Assembly: GCF_013280595.1 (NCBI RefSeq)
Contig: NZ_JAAATY010000026.1
Location: forward strand, 62,001-126,000
Reading direction: 5' to 3'
Length of the DNA: 64,000 nt
Source of the DNA: Kibdelosporangium persicum
Lineage (GTDB): Bacteria > Actinomycetota > Actinomycetes > Mycobacteriales > Pseudonocardiaceae
Notes under the pieces: generated by a model
The model's input: the letters and a program-made list of their open reading frames with translations, nothing else
Told to the model about the DNA's origin: nothing
Database searches by the model: none
Program-made: the position numbers and the translations under genes
In this document: piece after piece, positions 37,975-46,946 of the stretch
How positions within the stretch are numbered: the stretch's first letter is position 1
Layout of the letters: every line of letters begins with the position of its first letter

Positions 37975-39230
37975 ACGGCTGGCGCGCACGCCCGAGCACG
38001 CCTTCGCGGTTCCAGGGACGATCGCGATGAGCAGGACGCCGCTGCAGGCGATCTGGATTGCGATCGTGCAGTGCTGACACAGGTGACTTGGTAGAAGGCG
38101 GCGACCGCCCTCGCACAGATCGCATGGAACACCGGGACGTACGCGGCCGGTGGTGCGTTGTTCGTACATCCCCGGGGAGGGGGGCTGAAAGTGCTGTGGC
38201 ACAAGTTGTTACCGCTGATCCGCTCGTCCTTATGGACCGGCAACATCGGTCAGCGCCCATCGCCGGTAGCTGGCCGGGCCCTCGAAAGCTTGGCGTAGGG
38301 GGCGGGGCCACGTAGGCCCGGCGAACACGACCTGCGCACCGGCGCGGAGCACGTATTGAGTGGTGCGTAGCCCATCGCTGTTGCACGCAGCTTGGCGACG
38401 ACGTCTGGACGCCATCGGTCGATGCCGCGATCCAACCCCGTAGTCGTTCCGACCGGACGGTTGGTTCTCGGGCTGTGTACGAGCTTGCCTTCCTTGGAGG
38501 TGCTGCATGGTGGTGCTGTGGTGCCTGTCAGCGGCCAGAGGTCCCCATGTACGGCCAGTCGCGGTGACCAGATACGCATCGGGTGACGACGATTACGGCG
38601 GTTCCCTGGCAACCGGTCGTGCGGCTCGGCCGCACAAGCAGGCCGTCAGCGACGTGTCGTGCGTGGCTTGGGCCATGGCCAGTGGCACTGCCGCTCGGGG
38701 CTGTGGGCGGACGAGTTGGTCGTCGGCAGGGAACCGACGCGCCTTGGATAGGCGTGTCACTCAACGCATTCCTGGCATGGCCGGTTACCTCCCCCGGTAA
38801 GTGGCCGTCGGTGGAACTAACAGCAGGGTTCTTAACCGATCACTGATCGTTCCCGTCGACCGGAGAGTATCGCCCGTCAGTTCCGCAACTGGGCGCTGGA
38901 AACTTGGCGACTGGGTGGCAGTTGACTGGCATGAAACTCATTGCCGCACTTGACCATTCCGCAACGACATCCCAACGTGAGCGATCAAGGCCGCGGTAGT
39001 CCCGTGCGTAACCCGCATGCATAGGGCCGGAAGCCAGCCCTTCGTGTCCCGGCGAAGTCGGAGGTGTAGCAGTGCCTGGTCGTCGTGCCAACGTCAGTGC
39101 GTGCCGAGACAGCGATGGCGCGTCCCATGGACGCACCGCTTCAGCATGGATAGAGCCAAGACTGTGACGAGCGTCCGAAGTAGACGAACGGTGTGGGCGA
39201 GTGCGGAACTAATCGATGAAAGGTGTCGTT
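37975..39230. other. 1.26-kb apparently non-coding insert between yraN and comM
   Basis: No frame on either strand here has a credible start signal or family pattern together with the codon bias of the neighbours. Hand counts for 38881-39000 give about 57-58% GC, lower than the flanking core genes. Reverse-strand fragments such as CDLCEGGRRLLPSHLCQHC (around 38100-38150) could be relics of a coding sequence, but no intact gene, terminal repeat or recombinase is visible. The region separates the comM fragment from intact comM and is best read as a decayed insertion. Confidence 0.6.
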
Positions 39231-40745
39231 ATGCGGCTAGCGCACACGTGGTCGGTCGCGCTGCTCGGTGTGGACGGCGTGCCAGTGGAGATCGAGGCGG
39301 ACATCGGTGGTGGCAGACCGAACACCCGCATCGTGGGTCTGCCTGATGCCTCGCTCACCGAAGCCAAAGAACGCGTCAGAGCCGCCATCCGCAACAGCGG
39401 GGAGAAGTGGCCGAGCGAAGCCGTCACACTCGCCTTGTCGCCCGCGGCCCTGAAGAAGAACGGGTCCGGCTATGACCTGGCCCTGGCGTGTGCCGTACTG
39501 GCCGCGGCAGATGCCGTACCGGGCGAGGCACTCGGCAAAACGGTCATGATCGGCGAACTGTCACTCGACGGCCGTGTTCGTGAGGTGCACGGTGTCCTTC
39601 CGGCTTTGCTGGCCGCGCGCCGGGCGGGGTTGCAACGGGCGATCGTGCCGGAGTCCACCGTTCAGGAAGCCGCGTTGGTACACGGCATGGAGGTGCTCGG
39701 AGCGCAGACGTTGTCTCACGTCCTGCAGTGGCTGCGCGGCGAACCGGATGCCTTGAGCACACCCGGCGCGATGCAGGAGATACCGCAACCGGAGGTACCT
39801 GACCTGGCTGACGTCATGGGACAACCCGAAGCGCGGTGGGCGCTTGAAGTCGCAGCCGCAGGCGGACACCATTTACTGCTCATCGGACCGCCCGGCACGG
39901 GAAAGACGATGCTCGCCCGGCGCCTACCAGGCCTGTTGCCCGCGCTGACGCATGACCAAGCGCTGGAGGTGACCGCGATCCATTCGATCGCCGGCATGCT
40001 CAGACCCGAGGCGCCGTTGGTGTCGACACCGCCGTTCATCGCGCCACACCACACGGCCTCGAGAACCGCCTTGGTCGGCGGTGGCGTCGGGCTGGCCAAA
40101 CCCGGCGTGATCAGCAAAGCACATCGAGGCGTCCTGCTGTTGGACGAAGCCTGCGAGTTCGGGGGCGACCGGCTGGAAGCACTCCGGGAGGCGCTGGAAG
40201 ACGGTGAGATCCGGCTCGCCCGCAGAGACGGAGTCGTCTGTTATCCGGCCAGGTTCCAACTCGTCCTCGCGACGAATCCATGCCCGTGCGCGCCACCGCG
40301 CGAGGCGGATTGTTCCTGTACTCCTCATGAAAGGCGTCGATACATGGCCAGGCTCTCCGGCCCGGTACTGGACAGGGTGGACCTGCGGGTTCGCATGCGA
40401 CCGATGACGGCGATGTCCATCGTGGACAGCAATCGTCCCGAGTCGACCGCGACAGTGCGCAAGCGAGTCGACGCGGCTCGTCGCAGCGCGCGGGACCGGT
40501 GGGCACAACAGGGCTGGGTGACGAACGCGGACGTGCCGGGGCCGTTCTTGAGACGCGAGTTCGCTTTGCCGCGCAAGGTGACCATGCTGCTCGATCGTGG
40601 TCTGGAATCCGGTGCCGTCACCGCGCGAGGAGCGGATCGCTGTCTGAGAGTCGCGTGGACGTTGGCCGATCTCGCGGGAGTTGATCGGCCGGACGCGGAC
40701 CATGTCGCGGCGGCCCTTGAGTTTCGGGACCGGAGGGCTGCCTGA
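39231..40745 (+). CDS. comM: ComM / YifB-type Mg-chelatase-like AAA+ ATPase
   Basis: The 504-residue protein contains the N-terminal ChlI fold (VEIEADIGGGRPNTRIVGLPD), Walker A GPPGTGKT at residues 220-227, GVLLLDEACEF as Walker B and a C-terminal helical domain. ComM is a hexameric helicase promoting branch migration during uptake and recombination of DNA. GAAAGG is seven bases from the ATG; an ATG five codons upstream is less likely. Codon 215 is TTA (39873-39875). It runs on into dprA one base after its stop. Confidence 0.93.
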   Translation: MRLAHTWSVALLGVDGVPVEIEADIGGGRPNTRIVGLPDASLTEAKERVRAAIRNSGEKWPSEAVTLALSPAALKKNGSGYDLALACAVLAAADAVPGEALGKTVMIGELSLDGRVREVHGVLPALLAARRAGLQRAIVPESTVQEAALVHGMEVLGAQTLSHVLQWLRGEPDALSTPGAMQEIPQPEVPDLADVMGQPEARWALEVAAAGGHHLLLIGPPGTGKTMLARRLPGLLPALTHDQALEVTAIHSIAGMLRPEAPLVSTPPFIAPHHTASRTALVGGGVGLAKPGVISKAHRGVLLLDEACEFGGDRLEALREALEDGEIRLARRDGVVCYPARFQLVLATNPCPCAPPREADCSCTPHERRRYMARLSGPVLDRVDLRVRMRPMTAMSIVDSNRPESTATVRKRVDAARRSARDRWAQQGWVTNADVPGPFLRREFALPRKVTMLLDRGLESGAVTARGADRCLRVAWTLADLAGVDRPDADHVAAALEFRDRRAA

Positions 40746-40746
40746 C

Positions 40747-41886
40747 ATGGTGACGAACGAACAGCGGTTGGCGTGTGCGTATCTGCTCAAGGTGGGTGAG
40801 CCGCCTGCACCGGCGTTGCGGAGTTTCGTTTCTGAGCACGGGGTTGTCGCGGCGGCGGAGGCTGTGCGGAGTGGTGAGGTCCCGGACTCGGTGGCGACAG
40901 AGACGTCAGCGAGGCGACATATCGACACGGCAGCGGAGGATCTCGCTGCCGCCAAGAGTGTGGGTGCGCGACTTGTCACGCCGGAGGACGAAGACTGGCC
41001 CGCGTGGCCGTTGCTGCCTTTGACAAACGCCGCCGCCCGAGGTCTGAAGTGGGCAAGCCCGCCGCTCGGACTGTGGGTGCGTGGCAGTGCGTCGCTTGAG
41101 GAAAGCTTGCAGCGCGCGGTGTCCGTTGTCGGGGCGCGAGCGGCGACCTCCTATGGTGAACACGTTGCGGCTGAGATGGGCTACGGACTCGCCAGCAGGG
41201 GGATGACGGTCGTATCCGGCGCCGCCTACGGCATCGACGGGGCAGCCCACAAAGGCGCCTTGAACGCCAACGGCCGCACGGCGGCAGTGCTTGCCTGCGG
41301 CATCGATCGAGCCTATCCGGCGGGGCACAGCACGCTGATCGACCGGATCGCCGCGCAAGGTCTCGTGCTCACCGAGTACCCGCCTGGGACGCCGCCGGCC
41401 AGACACCGGTTTCTCGTCCGCAACCGGATCATCGCCGCATTGGGCGCGGGCACGGTCGTGGTCGAAGCCGGGCAACGCAGCGGCGCACGCAACACAGCGG
41501 CATCGGCCGCCGCGCTCGGCCGCGTGCTGATGGTTGTGCCTGGGCCGGTGACCTCGGCGATGTCCATGGGGTGTCACGACCTGCTCCGTGAAGGACTGGC
41601 GACGTCAGTCAGTTCGGTCGCCGAGATCATCGAGTCCGTTGGCCTGTTCGGCGAGGATCTGGTGACGAAGCCGGACAGTGCCGCAAGACCGACCGACGGC
41701 CTGGATTCCGAGGCGCTCCGCGTACACGAAGCGCTCGAACCGCGGGTCGCCCACGCCGCCGAACGGATCGCCGAAGCCTCCGGCGTACCGCTGTCCAGAG
41801 TGCGGGCGTTGCTGCCCGCACTCGAACTCACCGGGCTCGCCGAGAGATGCGAGTCGGGATGGCGCCGCGCGAAGGAACCCGTCTAA
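40747..41886 (+). CDS. dprA: DNA-processing protein DprA
   Basis: The 379-residue protein has the DprA Rossmann fold with VSVVGARAATSYG, GAAYGIDGAAHKGAL, LACGIDRAYPAGH, FLVRNRIIAALGAGTVVVEA and ALGRVLMVVPG. A C-terminal winged-helix-like region (about 305-379) follows. It binds single-stranded DNA and loads RecA during natural transformation. GGAGGG precedes the ATG. The preceding comM and adjacent yraN make the conserved trio. Its stop overlaps the convergent DUF6886 gene. Confidence 0.95.
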   Translation: MVTNEQRLACAYLLKVGEPPAPALRSFVSEHGVVAAAEAVRSGEVPDSVATETSARRHIDTAAEDLAAAKSVGARLVTPEDEDWPAWPLLPLTNAAARGLKWASPPLGLWVRGSASLEESLQRAVSVVGARAATSYGEHVAAEMGYGLASRGMTVVSGAAYGIDGAAHKGALNANGRTAAVLACGIDRAYPAGHSTLIDRIAAQGLVLTEYPPGTPPARHRFLVRNRIIAALGAGTVVVEAGQRSGARNTAASAAALGRVLMVVPGPVTSAMSMGCHDLLREGLATSVSSVAEIIESVGLFGEDLVTKPDSAARPTDGLDSEALRVHEALEPRVAHAAERIAEASGVPLSRVRALLPALELTGLAERCESGWRRAKEPV

Positions 41887-42419
41887 GGACGCGGCGAGGC
41901 GTTTCGCAGCCGGATGCCACTGAACCCGAGCGTACTGATGATCACCGCGTCCCAGAACTCCCAGAGGTTGTTCATGATTCGCAACTGGATCCCCGCTTCC
42001 TCGTGCAGACCCAGGAGGTCGCCGACCGGTTCTGGCGGTCCCAGTGGCCGGACCTCGACGGTCGAGACACTGGCGTTCGGCACCGGAGAGCCGAATGGCC
42101 GGAAACGTTCGGCCGGCAACCGATACGCGAACAGCCGGACTGTCCGCATGCGCTCCAGCCATCCGTACTCGATGGAGTGCACACGTGCGCCGCCGCCTGG
42201 GCCGAGAATCCGTTCACGATCAACCGTCGAGGTCTCGGGTGTTGTCCACGCCATCGCCCTCGGGCACTCACGCGGGAACCAGTAGTCCGGCGCGCGATCG
42301 TGGTCGACGGCCCACACGTATGCGTCGGACTGCCGGGAAGTCGGCGCTACATGAGGAACGAAGCGGGTGATCGTCGGGTCTTCGGAAAAGTGGAGTACCT
42401 GCCCAGGCTCAGGTCGCAT
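41883..42419 (-). CDS. DUF6886 family protein
   Basis: The 178-residue soluble protein shows LHFSEDPTITRFVPHVAPTS, AYVWAVDHDRAPDYWFPRECPRA and the C-terminal EEAGIQLRIMNNLWEFWD. This is the pattern of a family widespread in actinomycetes and Bacillus and now called DUF6886. Function is unknown. The gene converges on dprA with overlapping stops and ends the reverse-oriented pair with the oxidoreductase gene upstream (gap three bases). Confidence 0.8.
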   Translation of the reverse strand: MRPEPGQVLHFSEDPTITRFVPHVAPTSRQSDAYVWAVDHDRAPDYWFPRECPRAMAWTTPETSTVDRERILGPGGGARVHSIEYGWLERMRTVRLFAYRLPAERFRPFGSPVPNASVSTVEVRPLGPPEPVGDLLGLHEEAGIQLRIMNNLWEFWDAVIISTLGFSGIRLRNASPRP

Positions 42420-42422
42420 ACC

Positions 42423-43106
42423 TCAGTATCCGACGGTGAACCTGCGCTGGAGGAACTGTGGGCGTTCGGCTTCGTCGAGCACGGCCACGGCGAGGTCTTC
42501 CGCGGAGATGTCGCTGGTGCCGTCGGCCCGCACCAGGAGCTGGCTGGTACCTGTCCGGAAGCGGGCGGTCCGTTCGCCGGGCTTGATCAGGGCCGCGGAC
42601 GGGCTGAGGTAGGTCCAGTCGCGATTCGACAACCGGTAGAGGTTCAGGGCTTCGCGGTGGGCGAGGACCACCTTGTGGTACTCAGCCGGAACGCCCAGGG
42701 CGTCCGGTAATTGCCCGGCGAAGCCCGGCATGTCCATCAGCTGCAGACCTGGCTGGACTTCGAGGCTTCCGGCGCCGCCGATCACCAGCAGTCGCGTCGA
42801 CGGGTGCCGTGCCAACGCGGTCAGCAGTGCCCTCGCGGCACTGGGCAGCACGTCGGCATTGGCGATGGTGCCGGGAATGTCGTCGCCCGCGTTGACGGCG
42901 TTCACGACCAGGTCGAGTCCGCCGATCGCGGCGGCGACGCTGTCGGCGTCGAGGACGTTGGCCGTTCGCCAGATCACTGACCCGGTGTCGGCTGGGAACT
43001 TCGACTCGTTGCGAGTGAACGCCCGGACGTCGTGGCCACGGCTCACAGCCTCAGTCACGATCCGCTGGCCGATCACCCCGGTTGCTCCGAACACACCGAT
43101 ACGCAC
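42423..43106 (-). CDS. NAD(P)-binding oxidoreductase (atypical SDR)
   Basis: The 227-residue protein has the Rossmann motif GVFGATGVIGQRIV at its start, RTANVLDADSV, and LVIGGAGSLEV, typical of NmrA-like/atypical short-chain dehydrogenases. The classical catalytic YxxxK is not evident, though AEYHKVV lies at the expected place. The GTG at 43106 is chosen; an ATG ten codons upstream is possible. It is divergent from a TetR gene, a common arrangement for a repressor and its target. Confidence 0.85.
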   Translation of the reverse strand: MRIGVFGATGVIGQRIVTEAVSRGHDVRAFTRNESKFPADTGSVIWRTANVLDADSVAAAIGGLDLVVNAVNAGDDIPGTIANADVLPSAARALLTALARHPSTRLLVIGGAGSLEVQPGLQLMDMPGFAGQLPDALGVPAEYHKVVLAHREALNLYRLSNRDWTYLSPSAALIKPGERTARFRTGTSQLLVRADGTSDISAEDLAVAVLDEAERPQFLQRRFTVGY

Positions 43107-43193
43107 AGCTTCACCCCAGATTAGTCTCAACGGCATTCAGTTACTGAACACTGTGTAGCAACTGTACGGCCGATAGTATGCCAACGCTGTACC

Positions 43194-43931
43194 GTGTCAA
43201 TCGTGAAAGAGGTGGTGCTCAGCAGGCGGGAACGGCTGCGGGCCGAGACGTCCCACGAGATCAAGGCGATCGCGCTGAAGCTGATGGCCGAAGGCGGGCC
43301 GGACGCGATCTCGCTGCGGGCGATCGCCCGGGAGATGGGGATGACCGCGGGGGCGATCTACGGCTACTTCGCCACGCGGGACGACCTCATCACCACGTTG
43401 ATCTCGGACGTCTACAGCGACCTGGTGGACACTGTCGAAGCCGCGCGTGACTCGAAGCAGGTCAGTGACGCCGGTGGCCGTCTGCTGGCGTGGGGAGAGG
43501 CCTTCCGGGAATGGGCGATCACCAACCCGCAGGGCTTCCGCCTCATCTACGGCGACCCTGTCAACGGCTACGAACCTCCGGAAGGCGGTGCGGCACCCGA
43601 GGCCGCGCATCGCGCGTGCGTCGGACTGACCGGGTTGGTGGCGGCCGTGTGGCCGTACGCCGAACGGACGCAGTCGAACGGCGATCACCGTTGGCCGGAC
43701 TTCGATCCGGCACTGGTCGCGGTGGTCAGGAAGTCCTTCCCGGAGCTGCCCGCCGCGGCGGTGGCGCTCTCACTGCGCGTCTGGGGACGTATGCACGGGC
43801 TTGTCGCGCTGGAGATCTACGGCCATCTCGGCTCGCAGACCCAGAAGCCCGCCAAGCTGTACCGCGCGGAAATGCTTGATCTCCTGGCCGCGCTCGGCGT
43901 CGCGGACGCAGTGAATGGGCGGGCACGGTGA
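43194..43931 (+). CDS. TetR family transcriptional regulator
   Basis: The 245-residue protein has an N-terminal TetR DNA-binding domain (about residues 14-60, AIAREMGMTAGAIYGYFATRDDL) and a C-terminal ligand-binding domain with WGEAFREWAITNPQGFRLIYG. The latter pattern belongs to the TetR_C_33-like group. A spaced inverted repeat CAGTT...AACTG (43138-43164) in the divergent region might be its operator. The likely target is the adjacent oxidoreductase; the ligand is unknown. Confidence 0.88.
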   Translation: MSIVKEVVLSRRERLRAETSHEIKAIALKLMAEGGPDAISLRAIAREMGMTAGAIYGYFATRDDLITTLISDVYSDLVDTVEAARDSKQVSDAGGRLLAWGEAFREWAITNPQGFRLIYGDPVNGYEPPEGGAAPEAAHRACVGLTGLVAAVWPYAERTQSNGDHRWPDFDPALVAVVRKSFPELPAAAVALSLRVWGRMHGLVALEIYGHLGSQTQKPAKLYRAEMLDLLAALGVADAVNGRAR

Positions 43932-43937
43932 AGCGGC

Positions 43938-43966
43938 CCCGGCCGGACTGTCAGGAGTCGGCCGGG
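43938..43966. terminator. Convergent terminator hairpin
   Basis: The arm CCCGGCCGGACT (43938-43949), loop GTCAGG and arm AGTCGGCCGGG (43956-43966) pair with one bulged base. The hairpin lies between the convergent TetR gene (stop 43931) and the propeptide-like gene, whose stop (43951-43953) falls in the loop. There is no U-tract, as is usual for actinomycete terminators. Confidence 0.5.
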
Positions 43967-44172
43967 CGGTAGTTGTCGTGCTGCCATTCGACCGCGGAGA
44001 CGCCCGGCACGGCCCTGAGGGCGTCGATCGCCTCGGGGGCGATCGAGCCGGTGACCGTGCCGAGCGCTTCGAAGACCTCGTCGACCATGAGGCCCGCCCG
44101 GCGTAGGTCGGCGACCAGCCGGGGCATGTCCGTCATGCTCTCGTCGTCGATGGAGACCATGATCTTGGGCAC
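43951..44172 (-). CDS. Stand-alone subtilisin-propeptide-like (inhibitor I9-type) protein
   Basis: The 73-residue protein (MPKIMVSIDDE...LRRAGLMVDEVFEALGTVTGSI...LRAVPGVSAVEW) matches the size and PGVxxVE pattern of subtilisin propeptides. It begins 35 bases after the subtilase stop, with GGAGG six bases from the GTG. Free-standing propeptide-like proteins inhibit or chaperone subtilases, and linkage to the S8 gene suggests it targets that enzyme. Such proteins are often misannotated as ketohydroxyglutarate aldolase. Confidence 0.7.
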   Translation of the reverse strand: MPKIMVSIDDESMTDMPRLVADLRRAGLMVDEVFEALGTVTGSIAPEAIDALRAVPGVSAVEWQHDNYRPADS

Positions 44173-44207
44173 GTCAGCCTCCTAGGAGTTAGGAGACTGA
44201 CGCTAGC

Positions 44208-45392
44208 TCATGGAGCCTGCACAAGGCCCGCGCCGACGTCCGTCGACGGCAGCTTGAGCCGGTGCGCGGTCTGCACGAGACGGGCCCACAGTTCCCACGA
44301 CTTCGCGCCGTACTGGGCCGAGATCAGTGCCGCGATACCCGCGACGTGCGGGGTGGCCATGCTCGTCCCGCGCAGCCGCTTGTGATCTCCGCCGGTCCAA
44401 CTGGAATACACGTTCTCGCCGGGCGCGACGATGTCCACCTGGCCGACCGTGTCCATCGTGCCGCAGGAGAAGTCCGCGATCGCTTGGGCTTCGTTGACGG
44501 CACCGACCGACATGATCGAGGGGCAGTTGGCCGGGTGGCTGACCGACGCGATGTGGCCGGCCGCGCGCGAGCTCTCGTTGCCCGCCGCGGCGATGATCAG
44601 CGTGCCTGCCTCCATGGCGCGCTTGGCGGCCTGCTCGAACACCGTGGAGAACGGCGCTCCCGGCCGCGTCGGCGCGCCAAGCGACATCGACACTACGCGG
44701 CACCCGTTCGCGATCGCCCACGCGATCCCGGACAGGATGCCGCCGTCGGTGCCGGAGCCCTTGTTGCTCAGCACCTTGCCCGCATAGATGTCCGAGTTGA
44801 ACGCGACACCGTAGCCGGGACCGGCCGAAGGCTTGCGCGGACCGCACGCCGTGCCGATGCAGTGCGTGCCATGGCCATGGACGTCCTGCACGTCTTCGCC
44901 CTGGATGAACGAGCTGGTCATGACGTTGCGCCCGGCGAAGTCCGGGTGCTTGACGTCAAAACCGGTGTCGAGCACCGCGACGCGTACGCCGGTCGCGTCG
45001 ACCGCGCACGTCGCGGCACGGACTGCTTGAAGGCCCCAAGTGAAGGCGCTCTCGTCGGCCGTCGCCACTGGTTCCGCCGGTGCTTCGGCGGTGATCGCGT
45101 GCACGATCCGCTCGGCCTCGAGTGTCGCGATCGGACCAGGCTCAGCCGCCGCGACCGCCAGCCGGCTGGCCTGGTCGTCGGCCGCCGCCACCACGGCCAC
45201 GCCCAGTTCGTGCAGGATCAGGCCGTCCGCCTCGTTGAACATCGACGCGACCGAAGCGCCCGCCGAGTCCGCCGTGCTCGCCATCCGAAGGCCTGCGACC
45301 TTCGTCATGGCCCGAGAGCCCGCGGCCACCGAGTCGTCTTCGAGCAGAACCAGATAACGCCCGGTCAAACCGGCGTCTTGTGGACTTGTCAT
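44208..45392 (-). CDS. S8 family serine peptidase (subtilase)
   Basis: The 394-residue protease has the catalytic triad D142 (VAVLDTGFD), H174 (HGHGTHCIG) and S344 (GTSMATPHV), with the oxyanion asparagine in AAAGNES. No signal peptide or membrane segment is visible. The N-terminal 115 residues look like a diverged propeptide region, so the protein may act inside the cell or leave by an unusual route. AGGGGGAGG precedes the ATG. The propeptide-like gene follows as a likely regulator. Confidence 0.92.
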   Translation of the reverse strand: MTSPQDAGLTGRYLVLLEDDSVAAGSRAMTKVAGLRMASTADSAGASVASMFNEADGLILHELGVAVVAAADDQASRLAVAAAEPGPIATLEAERIVHAITAEAPAEPVATADESAFTWGLQAVRAATCAVDATGVRVAVLDTGFDVKHPDFAGRNVMTSSFIQGEDVQDVHGHGTHCIGTACGPRKPSAGPGYGVAFNSDIYAGKVLSNKGSGTDGGILSGIAWAIANGCRVVSMSLGAPTRPGAPFSTVFEQAAKRAMEAGTLIIAAAGNESSRAAGHIASVSHPANCPSIMSVGAVNEAQAIADFSCGTMDTVGQVDIVAPGENVYSSWTGGDHKRLRGTSMATPHVAGIAALISAQYGAKSWELWARLVQTAHRLKLPSTDVGAGLVQAP

Positions 45393-45904
45393 GCCTCCCC
45401 CTCTTTGTCATTTCCGAGCCCCAGACCTAGACAGGATCGGGACGATCAAGGGGGACGTAACGGGCATCGCGTTGCTCCTTTCGGGCTATTTATCGGTGCA
45501 TCGCTACCAGGACCGGCGCAGATGTGATTCAGGGTGCCCTTGTGGGTGAACGACCCTGCCCGAAGGGGCGTATTCCCTGATCAGGCGGCTCCAAATGGTG
45601 CAGGCAGTGACGGCGTGGGTAGTCACGGAAAGCTCGGCCGTCAGGCCGGCGTTCGGAGGACAGTGACCTGGCGGGGCCGCCGCGAAGGCCGAACCCTCGC
45701 AAGCGCGGTAGCGCAAGGCGCGTCGGCCGAGTCCGGTGACGCCGTGGCGGCGCCGATGCAGGGCCCATCGTCAAAATCGCGGCATCCTCGTGTGAGGTTG
45801 TGGGGGCAACACGCCGGTTGGGTGGTGCTTGACCTGGGGACAGTGGTCGCGCAGCGTTGGGTGCTGTGTCGTCGACTGGCCGCCGTAGGGTCGATCTGCT
45901 CAAG
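45393..45904. other. Intergenic region between subtilase and xerC
   Basis: This 512-base divergent gap contains no gene I can support. A frame on the reverse strand (45529-45903) is rich in Arg and Pro with no recognisable pattern and is most likely a GC artefact. Promoters for the subtilase (near 45400-45480) and xerC are expected, but no convincing consensus is visible. Confidence 0.5.
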
Positions 45905-46846
45905 GTGCGGACCGAACTGCCACCGTCCGATCAGGAGATGGTGGACGCGTACGAACGCCACCTGAGGGCTGAGCGCGGACTCTCGTCGCACACCGTGCGT
46001 GCCTACATCGGGGATGTGGTCTCCCTTCTGGGCTATGTACGCGGACTGGATGTGATCGGTTCTGGATCGCCTTCCGCGCAAGGGAAACTGGATCTCGCGG
46101 GCCTTCGGGCGTGGTTGGCCGCTCAGCGCTCGGCCGGGACCGGACGGACGACGCTCGCGCGCCGTTCGGCTGCGGCCAGGACGTTCACGGCGTGGGCGCA
46201 CCGACGAGGCCACCTGGACTCGGACCCTGGTGCCCGGCTCGTGGCACCCAGGCCGCGGCGCACGCTTCCTTCGGTGCTGCGGCAGGATCAGGCCGACGGG
46301 TTGATGCAGGCGTCGAGATCCGGCGCGGCTGAACGAGATGCCGTCGCACTGCGGGATCACGCCATCGTCGAACTGTTGTACGCCACCGGGATCAGGGTTT
46401 CCGAGTTGTGTGGTCTTGACGTCGACGACGTCGACATGGATCTTCGTGTGGTGCGAGTGATCGGCAAGGGCGACAAGGAAAGGACCGTTCCTTTCGGCGT
46501 GCCCGCGCAGCGTGCCGTGCGGGACTGGCTGACGGATGGACGGCCGGAACTGGCCTCGGCGAACTCGCCTCCGGCGCTGTTGCTCGGTGCGCGCGGTGGG
46601 CGGCTGCAACCGAGCAGCGTCCGGCGGATCGTGCACGACGCGCTCAAGGCGGTCCCCGGGGCGCCGGACCTCGGCCCGCACGGCCTGCGTCACACGGCGG
46701 CGACCCATCTGCTCGAAGGCGGGGCGGACCTCCGCAGCGTTCAGGAACTTCTCGGGCATGCCACGCTGGCCACCACTCAGCTGTATACACATGTGACAGT
46801 CGAGCGGCTACGCGCCGTGCACGACCAGGCTCATCCCAGGTCGTAG
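45905..46846 (+). CDS. xerC: Tyrosine recombinase XerC
   Basis: The 313-residue recombinase resolves chromosome dimers at dif with XerD. It has the N-terminal SAM-like core-binding domain ([19 protein letters not shown]). The catalytic domain shows [11 protein letters not shown] (Arg I), [11 protein letters not shown] (Lys), [15 protein letters not shown] (His-x-x-Arg), [15 protein letters not shown] (His and nucleophile Tyr). The GTG at 45905 places the start ten residues before the core domain; GTG 45866 is an alternative. The location between dprA and whiG/rpsB is conserved in actinomycetes. Confidence 0.93.
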   Translation: MRTELPPSDQEMVDAYERHLRAERGLSSHTVRAYIGDVVSLLGYVRGLDVIGSGSPSAQGKLDLAGLRAWLAAQRSAGTGRTTLARRSAAARTFTAWAHRRGHLDSDPGARLVAPRPRRTLPSVLRQDQADGLMQASRSGAAERDAVALRDHAIVELLYATGIRVSELCGLDVDDVDMDLRVVRVIGKGDKERTVPFGVPAQRAVRDWLTDGRPELASANSPPALLLGARGGRLQPSSVRRIVHDALKAVPGAPDLGPHGLRHTAATHLLEGGADLRSVQELLGHATLATTQLYTHVTVERLRAVHDQAHPRS

Positions 46847-46946
46847 CGGTAAACGTGTTCCGGGCAGCGGTACCGCACGACTCGCCGTGACAATTTGAGT
46901 GCACTGGGGGGCGAGATGGGCACGGAAAGCTCCTAAGCTGGACGGC

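Noticed and set aside
38230-39136. Minus-strand peptides with a shared GLDR...DVVA...AM pattern (around 38400 and 38970) as decayed gene copies
   Set aside because: The underlying bases match only at roughly 60 percent over about 33 positions by eye, too weak to separate from chance.
45529-45903. 125-codon minus-strand frame upstream of the subtilase
   Set aside because: Arg/Pro-rich with no ribosome-binding site or family pattern; it overlaps the expected xerC promoter.
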